Shown piece by piece: positions 10,380 through 22,300 of a DNA stretch of 64,000 nt (positions are counted from its first letter, which is position 1; each line of letters starts with the position of its first letter). The DNA is from Sclerurus mexicanus. Taxonomy: Eukaryota > Chordata > Aves > Passeriformes > Furnariidae. The translations under genes and the position numbers were made by a program. The stretch is taken from NCBI GenBank assembly GCA_013396755.1, contig VWZF01006817.1, positions 62,001-126,000 of the forward strand. The letters run 5' to 3'. The notes beneath the pieces were generated by a model, which was not told the DNA's origin, did no database searches, and worked only from the letters and a program-made list of their open reading frames with translations.

Positions 10380-13300
10380 GTGAGTTCACTCTAATGAGCT
10401 GTTTGGTCCACTTGCTACAATTACTGTGGCATTGAATGTGATGTGTTAGCCATGAGTGTGTTAGCATGAGCCGGTTTTACTCTGTCCAAGTATAGTCAGC
10501 CCTTGGTTATCTGTGGTTGGCTTTGTCCTGGTTTACAAGTAAGCCATGTGGCATGTGCAAATGGCTTCATGTGGAGCCAGCTTGGGGCTGGCGGGACATA
10601 ATCCCCTGGCCGAAGCTCTGTGAATGTGGCTGTGCTGCTTCCAGGATCAGCGCAGGTCTAGGAGAGCCCAATTTCTGTGTTGTAGAGTCCAAATTAATAA
10701 GACCACTGGATCTGAGCTGACTCAGGACAGTCATGCTTTTCTCTGCATTTTCTCATGCTTCTTTGAATCTGGAGTACTGGTTTGCCTTTGGTCCAAGTCC
10801 ATCCAACACTCAGGGGCTAAGATGCCTGTATAATTGCCAATCCCTGATAGTGTTGACTCCAGGAAATTTTGCTGTTGGTAACAAAGACACCACATCTTGC
10901 AGAACTAAAGTGAATGTGGCTCTTAAATGGGATGTTCAAGGCAAAAAGCCTACTTACGGAGATAAATAAAGTTTTTTATTTAAAAAAAAAACCCCAAACA
11001 CAGTGTCAACAAGCAGCTAAAGCCAGGCAGTTTTGATTTCTCAGTGTAATGGGTTAAAACTTTCTCTGACTGTTATTTATGATGAAATACTTTGAAAACC
11101 TGATCTTATGAGCTACTACTGGAGGAACTCATAAATGTCACTGTGTTAAATTCTCTCTAACAAGTAGAAAAGAGATTGATTTCTCAGCTGGGTAAAATCA
11201 GCTTGAGGCCTATCACAGCTCTTGAATTGGAAATCAAGTAACTGTTTAACTAAATCAGTCTTAAAAACTAAGCCCTATGGCTCAAGAGGGCAAGTAATAT
11301 GCTTTTTTCTGGATTTGCAGTATTTTTGATGTTGTGGCAGTAGATAATGTGCTAAAGTTGGTAAACTTCCATGAGTTCTTGCAAGACTGATCATAGAGAT
11401 TTAATGCAGATTATGCTAAACTTTGTTGATGAGTTTGATTTTTGGGAGGAGTTTTTTTCATTGTTCATTGTAACACTATTTATCGTGCTAGCCTGTTACA
11501 ACAGACTTTGCTACCTTCAGCTTTTGAAGCGTAGGAAGAGCAGCTGACAAAGATGTAGAGTCTAGAAGGCATACAGTTTCTCTCCATGAACATGGTAGGT
11601 GCCTACATGGATTTTGAGTCTAAAATAAAAATACCCCAGCTTTCAAAAGCAAGCACCTGCAGGGGCCTCCTGCTCTAGCTGAGAGTGGGGTTGCATGAGG
11701 CCTTTGAAAACTTGTTTGTTTAGTGTAAAGACTTAAAGCAGAAAATGTTGACCCTCGTGTTTGGCCTCCCAGGTGGAAAACTCACACTGTGGGAAATATT
11801 ATTAGAAAATTATTTGCTCAACAGTGACACCTTCCTCTTCTTTTCCTGCACGTCTCCCCAGCCACCCTCCTGTGTAGCTGAAACTGGTTATCCTCCAGAT
11901 TGCTTGCAGGGACATGAAGACAGTTTCTCAGGGAGCAAAGTAGTAGAAAAAAATAAATATGTCACTTAATTCAGAAGAATTTCTGCTTTTCTGCTGTTCA
12001 GTTTGAGTATATTTTAGGACGCTTGTTTAAGTGAAATGAAGATTTTGCAGTATGCAAGTGCTTATGTATAAGAAGTCACATATCACAGTATCAGATTAAT
12101 ATTTTCTCACTTCAAAGCTTGTCTTTGTCTCTTGATGCTGATATAAGTCATATTATTTTGCATAGGCAGGTGTCTGGTTTGATCAGTTTAAATCCAGGCT
12201 TGTGAAACTCTGATGGCAAGAATTGCTTCTGTCATAGCAGCAAGGCATATCATCTTTTCAGGAGTGACATTTCCTCACAAATTAGCTCTGTTCAGACTGT
12301 TGTAGGCTTTCCAAAAGGCTCTTTGAGCTAATCTCAAAGCCAAGCATTTCTCTTTATATCATTTAATTTCATTGTCCTCTTCTTAACAGCTCTTCAGCTC
12401 AGGCTTAGCCATGGTTGGGTTTGCAGTGACCCTAAACTGACAGTACTGAAATTGGAGGCAAACATGGAGGTCTGTGAAAACCCTTTGAGTGCCTTGGTAC
12501 AGGCTGTAGGCAGTGAGGGACTGGTCCCTGTTAATATCCTTGCAGTGGTAGAGCAGTTCCAGTGGCTTTGAGGGAAAACAGAGTGGTTTATGGAGCCCCA
12601 AGCAAATGTCACTGAGCCCTGGAGCTGCTGCTGCTGCTGTGCTGCTGTCTGAATTTCCACATAGTAACTGCTTTTCCTATTGGAGGCTTTGCAGTCGACA
12701 GAGCTGAGTGTGAACAAAATTCCTTTGTACCTTGTGTGAAACATGTAACCCAGTCATAAGACTGCAGGTTGGATTCACTCTGCGGTATCAGCACTCTTGG
12801 ATTTGGGAAGACAAAACTCCATACAGAAGAATTCCACGAATTGTCTCTCTGTGCAGTTATAACCTCTGCAAGGAGAATTGCCATAAAACCTCCTGTTCTG
12901 AAGTCTCTTCTCAAACAAATCCCAATAAATCAGAAAATAATCCCCAAAGGCCGCAGTAAATTGTGTGATGCTTACTTTTTCATTTAATACAATTTTCCCC
13001 TTAAATCTCCAATCCTCTAGGTTCTTTGAGTGCTAAAATTTGGTTAAACTTCCTTAACAGAAAGTTATCAAATCCCGCGGGTTGTTTTCTGGTTTTGAGC
13101 AAAGACTCTAAGGGTTTTCCCACTTCACTGCAGAGTTAGTGATCAAAATCTTTTTCCAGACTTACTGAAGTTTCTGTCATAAAAGGGCTTAAAACTCCCT
13201 TTTCCTTGAGGACAGAAGTACTGACTCTTTCTATAGCATGTCTGTCACATGCTGGAAGTCAAGATTTGTGTGGCTGCTAAGTGGAACTTCATCTTAAGTA

Positions 13301-16300
13301 TCTGTGATGCTTTGTTTTATCAATAGGTAGCTCAGACCAAGCTGCATGTTTTATTCAGCACAGCAAGGTTTCAGCTGCATTTTGAGTATGTGGACTTCCC
13401 AGCCTGGTTTTTGAGGGAACATTGCTATTTGATAGCACATTCTTGAGTCTACTGGAAAGCCTAGAAATCAGACATCTGCAGATAAGGACCGTCCTCCAGA
13501 TTTGGCATGCAGCATGGTCTTTGGGAACACCATTGCCCAGCCACACTTGATTTCAGAGGATCTTGGGAGCTGAAGCACCTGAGAGTGAGATGGCTTTGAT
13601 GATGTTGAAAGCTTGGGTGGAGCAGAATGGTGGTCAAGGCTGATTGTTCTGAAATAGGTTCAGATTTTGCAGGACTGGATATACTGTCTCAATCTGTATC
13701 TGCTCACAGCTTCCTTGGGAAATAACACCACTGCCAGCTTCCCTAGGTATCCTCCTGAGGCTCCTCTCACTGAAAACACGGTGGGTTTATGATGTGATGG
13801 AGGTATCTTGCCCATCTGTCAGGGTCAGCATGCCCCCTGAGTAGAAACAGGCAATTCCTGGGTAACAACATACCTCATCTGAAACAGCATAAGATTTCCA
13901 CAGCCCTTTCTGATTTATCATCTGTCTGACACTTGGCATTTATTTGCCCAGCCTGTGGTACTTAACCAACTTGGGCAGCTTCCATGGAGGAGTGTCGCTG
14001 GCAAGCAGACTGGTGTTTAGCATCAGAGCTTTAAAAACAATTGTTGCTGTTGGATGGTGGTGTTGTGCCTGTGGCTGCAACCCTGACATTTAAAAGGTTC
14101 ATGATAGGTAAAGGAAATATCCTGGAATGGCTTTCCTGCATGTTTGATGGGCACAGCTGCTCAAGAAATACCAGCCTTAACAAGATGGCAAAATCTCAGG
14201 CATTTTGTCTTCCCATGGTACACTGCAGTAAATTTTGTATTTGCCTTGGTTTCTCTGGGGGAGCTGTGGAGGAGGAACCACAGCTTCTGCTTTTCCCTTC
14301 TTGTAAGGCAAATTTAGGATAATGCTAATTTTTAGTGGTGAGTCTTCCAATTCTTGTGTGGGGAAATTCAGTGCTGAAGAATGCTGTTATTTCCCTATCT
14401 GGCACCAGTAAATATGAGCCAGCAATCTACTAAAGGCCACAGAATCTGCTCAATAAATGGGGAATGTTGGTTGCTGTGGAAATCTTTAAAATGTAGCTAA
14501 TCTTGCCAGGTTCAATGTAACGTTCCTTAGATGATGTTCATCATAGTAATAAGATATGGGAGAGGAGGGAAAATTGGATTTACTGTATGGCCCCATCTGA
14601 GAAAGCCATGAAAAATAGAATGCTCCTTTCTCTAATAGTTTAGCAACGTCATCACAAGCATAAATCTCTCCCTTGCTTTTGACAGAAAAAAAAGTTGCAT
14701 TCCTGAATCTTGTGCAACTAATGTTTTTTGGCTAACATCAGCTATAGTATGTGAGTTAATATCTGATGTATCCTCTCTTGGGGAGATGAGATCTTGCCCC
14801 TGCAGGGACTGTGTTTTTTATATGTGATCTAATAACTGTCTCCCGTGCCCTTTACCAGAGTCCTAAGCACACTGTGCAGCAGGAGCCTTTGCATTTGGCA
14901 GCAAAGCTTTCACCTCTGCGAATGAAGGAGCTTCCTTCACCTGCTAGTTCTCATGTGGAAATATTCCTTGGTGGAAACACTTGTTGCTGTTAATATGCCA
15001 TTTTTTTTAAACTGTCTTTTCTACTCTTTAGCCCCAGTTATGTAGTTCAGGTAACTATGCCTGTCAGTGTGATGTTGGTCCTAGGAAAATAATAGGCTAA
15101 TATAAGAATGGAATCGATTTTTGTTTTGTTTTGAATCTTTTCTTTCAAGTGACTTTATTTAACAAAGGTCCTGTTGAGCACCTTCAGTGTCAGTTTCTTA
15201 TGAGATTAGGGGTTTGATGGCAAAGATGTGAGTGTGGGTGCTGGTGTGTGAGCATAATTAAATCACAGTGCACGTGCAGTGGTTTAAAAGCTGTTTAGTC
15301 AAGCTAATTAAATGCAGCAATAAATTGAGGATTGCTACCAACAGGTGTGTCTGGTTCCTGCAGTGTCATGTTCTGACCCTGTGCTGTTTAATACTTCTGT
15401 CAATTGTCGGGAAGAAAACATATGAATAGGATTGAAAGGTTTTTTTGGATGACTTGGAGAGTATTGAATAATGGAGGCAGTTATTGGCAGCCATCTGGAT
15501 CACTTGGTGGATTGGGAGCAGGCAAAGCAAAACCCATTTATCGCGTTGCCAGCACAGAGCCAGCGTACCAGTGCGAGGAGCCCAGTGTGGGAAGCAACAG
15601 CTTGGAAAAAAGTTTTGAGCTCTTGTTGGATTAATCAGCTGAACATCCCCCTCCTGTGAAACGTGGCCAAAAGGGTAATGTATGAGCATGGGAATTGGAA
15701 GATGGAGTATGGACTGCGTGTGTCTTTGGCATGGCAGCAGCAGCTTCTGGAGTGCTGTATCCTGTGGTGATGCCCTCTGTTTGGGGTGGACGGTGATGAA
15801 TTGGTGAATACTCAGAGGACAGCCACTGGGAAGATTAAAATGCTGGGATCATGAGTGAGTGATTTGAGGAACCCTGCTTTACTTATCAAAGAGATGCTTG
15901 GGGGAGGGGAGTTTTCAGTAAATTGCCTACATGGAGAACAGATGTTCAATAATAGGCTACTCAGTTGAGCAGATTATGATATAATGCATTTGAGGCTAAA
16001 CAAATCCAGGCTTGAAATACAGCACAGTTTAGCAGTGAGGGTGAATGACCATTGGAACAGTTTTACCAAGGCTTGTGGTATGTGGGCTGTCACCAGCATG
16101 TTTAAGAACCCTGATTACAATTTCTACCCCTGAAATACGCTGCAATTCAAAGAGGAATTAGTTTGTAAAAGTCCTCTGTCCTCTGCTATCTGTGGGGTCA
16201 GTCAGCCCACACACCCCAGTCAGCTCTGGCCTGTTGTTCAGCTACTCTCCGAGTGTCTCCTTTGCCATGGGTATCCAGCTCTGTGGGACAGGTGCTTTGC

Positions 16301-19300
16301 AGCTGAATTCAGTGGCTCTTTTGATTCCACTCCAGGCTGTGTCTGCTATGGGGCTTTCTCTGCTGCCTTGCTCTACAGCTCTGCTTCTGCCTCTCCTGTC
16401 CTAAGTGTTGCTGCCCATCTTTTGCCCTCTCACCTCGCGCTGGTGATAACCATCTCCATGAAATGTTGTAGGCTTGAAATCTTGAACTCCCTCTTGTGGG
16501 GAAATCCAAGCTACAGAGAGTTGAAACTTGGCTGGGGCAGGATGGAAAACAAAAAGTTGGGATCTATTGCATAAAATAATGTCTTCTGTGAAAAAAATAA
16601 AAACTTCCAGGGTGCTGAAGGAAAATGTCAACACTAGCAGCTGCAGCCCACAGATGTATGGGGCAGGTCATGCCTTGGAGAATATTCCAGGCTCTCCACA
16701 AATAAAAGCCAGCAGCCGTAATGTGTTTTTGTTCAGTTTGTATGTTTTTAGGCGTTTTTCCCCCACACTGCTAGGGGTTGTGATTTATGTACCTACTACA
16801 CTGAATGGGCAATATGGGGAATGGTTCATCAGCACATAAACAGATTCTGCATCACCTTGGGTTATGTAGGAATCTGAAGGCAGTTCTTTGATTCTTCAGC
16901 TATTAATGTCTTCTAGTATGTTAGCACCTCCTGTCAGGTATTTTGCCTATCAAAGCTTCTTGGTTTATTCTGATCTTTCAGCAACTTGCTTCCCTCAAGC
17001 TACTGAAGCCTGGAGAAATCAAAGAGACAACTTCTGCAGTATTGTGTTTTTAGTGTTTTTCTTGAAGTCTTGAAGAAGCCTTTTCACAGCGTATGGATAA
17101 AACAAAGAGCAAAAGGTGTTGTGGAAGATGCTTTGGGAGGATGGAAGGCTGAGGGGGAGTGGAAGCGGCCCTGTTCCACATCCTGAGGCAGGAGTGGAAG
17201 TCTGGAGGAGTGCAGTCATCAGGCGGAGTAGGTAGTGAGGAGGTCATGAGCAGGGTGGAGCAGGTTCATAGAGAGTCCTGAAAACCAAAAGAGATGTACC
17301 CCCTCCCTGACAACACCACTGTGCGGCTGCACACAGCTGGAGCACAGTAACTATTTTGATAAACTTTTAGTCTATTGCTACTAAATGAGTTTCGTCACCA
17401 GCCCTTCGTTCAGAGCCTGGAATGGTATCTTTGGCTCTTGCACTCATGTAGTATTCCTACCCCAAACCCTGCTGAGGAATTGAATAAAACTGCAATTACT
17501 ATCTGAGTTACTGAAGTCAAAACCCTGCAAGCATGAGGATGCTTGGAAGTGTTTTGGAAGAGGAAGTGTGGTGTCGTGGGCACATGATCTTGGCGGTCAG
17601 GAGCAGTTGCCAAAATATTGTTTTCTGCAGCAGAAAGAATCCATTGTGCATACTTCTTCTTTTCAGTGTTTCAAAGTCTAGACCCTTTATGAAAGCCAAA
17701 ATCAGCAAGAACATTTTCATTTTCCCTAGTTCCATATTGAAATCTAGGGATGTGCAGCATGAGAATTTTCAATAAATATGTGCAGCTTAAAGCAAAAGAG
17801 CAGTGGCAACATGTGCTTTCCACCATGTGCATGCTTCCTATCTCATTTTCAGGAATCTGGATATGAGCACCTCTCTCTGCTCCTGACTTTCCTTAGCATC
17901 CATGGACATGCCACTTTTTTGCTACCTCCATCCCTAAATAGGAATATTTCTTCCTCAATATTTCTTTGTAAGAATGCTGGATGTCCGAATCTTTTACGAC
18001 CACCTCTGAAAGCAGCTCATGGCCTTAAAAACTCCTTCACAAGTCATGACAGCCTGTATTTTCCCACCCGGAGTCACTGGCTGGGGGACAGGCTGCCTGT
18101 CTGCAGCCAACTTGTCCCCTGTGTGGCAAGGATTCCCTTCATGCCTTTTTTTTTTTTTGTTGGACATTCAGCTCTTCTGTGCAGATTTTGGCAGACCTTC
18201 TGCCAAAATTATTTAGAGAATCACCTTCTACAAAGAGGCAGGGAAAGAGAGCTCTCTGGATTTGTTCTCGGATGGGTACACAGATGGCTCACAGTGTTCT
18301 GGTGCACAAACACAGTCGTGCTCATAAACAGCCTGCTGGCTGGCACAGGCAGAGATGTGTTATGCTGTAGAGGGTTTGTTGGTAACCAGTTGGGCTGTAC
18401 AAGTTCTTTGAATCATTCCTGAACTCATGTTTTAAGCTCTGTGGAGAGGCCTCCACTTTAAGTGCTGTCTTACCATTTTATTTTGATTTGTATTGATAGT
18501 GGAAAGTTACCTTTAGATTTACGCTGTGGCTGGACCCTGGTGGCCCATTGTAATGGGTTAGTTAGAAAGGCTGGTGGTCATGGGAAGTACTTCTGACAGC
18601 TGGATTTCAAGACGTCATCCACTCAATTCAGGACATTTGTCTAGAATTTACATTTTGGCTGAGCCTGTACATGTAAATGTAGGTCTGCATTGTTTCTCTT
18701 CTTTGAATGACTGTTTAATTAACTTTAAAGTTAATTATGCACTCTGCCATCTGCCTAAATCCCTACAGTGCTGTTATATCACCATCCTTTCCTCTTCCAC
18801 CAAGATGTTCCCTTTCCCGGAAGTTTACCCTACTTTTCAGTCATTAAGATGACTTCAAGTAATTCACTTCCTTGGCTATTTTTGAGGAAGACTCACAGGA
18901 ACATTGTAGGAACTCTCTTTAGCTCTGTGGTCAGGCTTGGATCATGCACAGGAATGTGCTGCAGAACCTTCAGTTTATGGTTATTTGAATTTACATTTTA
19001 AGAGAGAAAAAGGACCTTTTATATTTGCCCATGATAAGGAGAATGTGCTCTCAGACTTTCTTTTAGACCCCAGATTGAGTGTCTGAAATATTGCCTACCA
19101 GGTTTATCTCCTGTGGGTCTCTTTGCTGCAATGGAACCTCGCTCAACTGATAACATATCTCCAAGTCTTGCCTTTCCACTCCTACATCTCTAATGAATTC
19201 TTTCCCATGACATCCTCATTTCTCTCTATTGCTTTGTCTTTAATCTTGAGCCATCTACTTTATTTTACCTCTTTGCTTCAAGATACTGTAAAATGCACGG

Positions 19301-22300
19301 AGGTGGTTCTGTTCCAAGGCTGTCCAAGAACTCTGAACTCCTTTAATTCATGTTGAGAGCAGTGTGGAAGCATGGCTGTTCCTAGCACAGGTTGGAGCAG
19401 AGCTGTGCTTGCAGGGAGTGCGGTGGATGGGGTTTGGTCCTGTGTGTGTTGCTGGGGCTCTAGCACAGAGCTTTGTTTGAGATAGCTTCCAAGGAGTGCC
19501 TTTTTTTCTTGCCTGTACAAAACTCATTCCTTGAGCAACTATACCGACAGCTGTCTTTGTGTTTTTCCTTTTAAAACTGAATAGAATAAAAAAGTATTTG
19601 GCTGTTACCATTAGTGGGACATTTAATCTCTTAAATCCGCAAAATATTTTGCAAAACATAAATAGCTTGTTACTTCTGGCCTGTCTATGACCAATGTTTT
19701 TGTTGACATAACTCACATTTGAGATCACTTCAATGGTGTTTGTTGGTTTTGCCTGTTGTTTTTGCCTGTGTGTGGTAATTTGATCCCGGATATTGTAGTA
19801 GTCATTTAAGTGCTTGGAGATTTTTTAGTTAGTCACTTCTATAATATGGCATCTATTGGATGTCACTGGTGCATTAGAAATTCAAAACAATCTAACAAAT
19901 GTATTTTGGCTTTTAAAATTTGAGAGGGAATTATTTTAGAGGCTTCTCTAAGCTGCAGAAAATATCAAATAGCTTTGAAATTGCCTATTTAAGCACAGGA
20001 AAGGGGCAGACACAGGGATCCTAGCAAAACCACCCTGATGTTAATGCAGTTTGTACTGGCAAAGTGTGTTTCTGCCGGGAGAGTTTATTTGACTTTGGAG
20101 AATGAAACGTTGCCTGGTACAACAGTGTCAACACTTGGATTGTGCCTGTCCAGTGCTCCCAGCCAGGAGCTGCATCCCCCCCCCCCCCCNGATGGATTCA
20201 TAAAAGTACCTGGGATGAGTTGTTCAGGGGCTGTGTAGGATTTGGGATTTTTGAAGTCCCAGACGTCTTTCCAAAACAAAGCAGAGTTTGTGTTGGCTGA
20301 ACTCTAGTATTGGACTATTAATATACCCTGTTACACATCAGCATCCACAGTGGCTCATAAAGTTGCAGATAGGACTTCCTGGCAGCTTGTGGAGGGTATT
20401 CATTTGCTAAAAGACTAAATTTGCTTTGCCAACTCTTCCAAGAGTCAAGAGCCAACTGGAATTTACAGATCTGTGAGGTGATGCCTTGGGCTGTCACATG
20501 GTTGGACTCTTAATTCCTTAAGTCTCTAGTAAAGGATGAGCAGGCACATGCTTTATTTAGCTTTCTTGCCATGTTTAACCTGGTTTGACTTAAATGAGAG
20601 TTATAGGACTAAGCGCGGGCTGGCATCAGGGTAGTTCCTGTTGCCTTTGGTGGGTTAATTCCTGCTTTTGGAGCTAGGACAGTGTTGAGTGACCATTTGG
20701 TAGCTGCCATCCTTTCTAGCTCATAGGTGTTTCCCTATCATGTTTTACTAAGTGCATAGCTGGGTTGTCTTGAAGAATTACTTGGAATTCTTGAAGGAAA
20801 TTGGTTTAAGTCATTGAAATGAGTCAGCAATGAAATGGAATATTGTAGAAATGTGGACAGATATTTAGTAACTGTGTGTTGAGAGTGTCTCATTAACTGA
20901 TAACAAATTGTTCTATTGCGTGTTATCAGCTCTGGGGATATGCTTCTGTTTCTTCTCACGCATATACTAACTGAAAAACAGGGTATTTGAAAGATTCCTT
21001 TCCATATCTAGACCATGATCTAATGCTGGGAAGCAATGGAAAATCCTCTGCAATAGCAGAGTTAGAGAGGTGTTGATGTCCAGTTATGGACTGATAAAGG
21101 TAAATAGTAGATGTAAGTATTTTGTGTTGGAAAAATTTGTAACAATATTGTTCTGTCCAGTGCTTTCAACATTAATTCCTATTTTAAAATGTAAAAGGAA
21201 TCATTACATGTCGACAGAGCTGTCAATGGGGTCAGAGTCCTAAACCTGTAGAGGTGTTACCAGCAGAGTAGTTGTGATGCTCTCACAGTCCTGCCCACCC
21301 CAGGTTGCTGCATAAGTAACGTAGGTATCTACATAAATAATGTAGATGGTAACAAAGCTGGACGTTTAGTTAGAGGTAAAAATGCCAAGTGACAACGTAG
21401 GTGCCCTTTGGTACTACGAAGCTATACCAGGATCTCTGTGTCTTGGAATTTACTTGGATCTCTCAAGTAAAACTAGTTCTTGCTGGATCCTGGATGGGAG
21501 GTGTTGTGGATGTGCTGATGAAAATTCAGTGAGAAATACTTTCCTTCTCTGCTGATAGTAATCAAAGAGATTGTCAGGTGCTAGAGGGCAGTTGGAATGT
21601 TTTATTTTTGGTAAATAAAATTGAGGGTCTTGGTTCTTTCTTATGTAAAGTAATATGCAAATTTTAATATAAAATTAAAGACTTTCCGGCCTTGCTAACT
21701 TTATGTTTAGTTGAACATTTCAGTTGATTTAGTTGACCATCTAGTTGATCAACTGACTAATAGTTGTAAGTTTAATTAAATGCAGCACTTTTCAAAAGCT
21801 GAACTCTAGAGTGATTTTGTATAACTTATGTCAAAATAAGCTGATTTAAAACATCTAGCCTCTCTTTTACTGTAAGCCAGATCAATTATTCTGGGAAGCT
21901 GCCTGTGTGTTTTTTTTTAATTCCCAAATAAGAGAAGATTAATAGGTACTTAAGTTTAAAGACCAAAATGTGCCATTGTGTGATGTCATTGTTGTGATGG
22001 AGATGAAGTGTGATGGTTTGGATTCCAGACTGAGTTCCAGTGCTGTCCTTCCAGCAGAGCTCAACCAGCCGCTCATCTGCCTTTGTACTGAGTGCTGGAC
22101 TGGGCTCCTGGGTTGGAGCCAGCCCCCAGCTCCAGCCTTTCTGCTCATTTTCCTCATGCCCATGTTGAGAATAAAAGTCAGTCACTGATTGTGAACTGTT
22201 CGAAAGCATATGAATGCACCCCCTTTTCTTTCATGCCTCTCTTGCTGTGTAGGTGGGAGTTGTGTGTTTCTACTTCTGCAAGTGCTTCTCCTTGGCTAGT

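Noticed and set aside
17778..18422. 214-codon + strand open frame in the 15-kb intron
   Set aside because: No recognisable family, includes a poly-T stretch read as phenylalanines, and has no clear splice or promoter context. Likely chance, though a database search would settle it.
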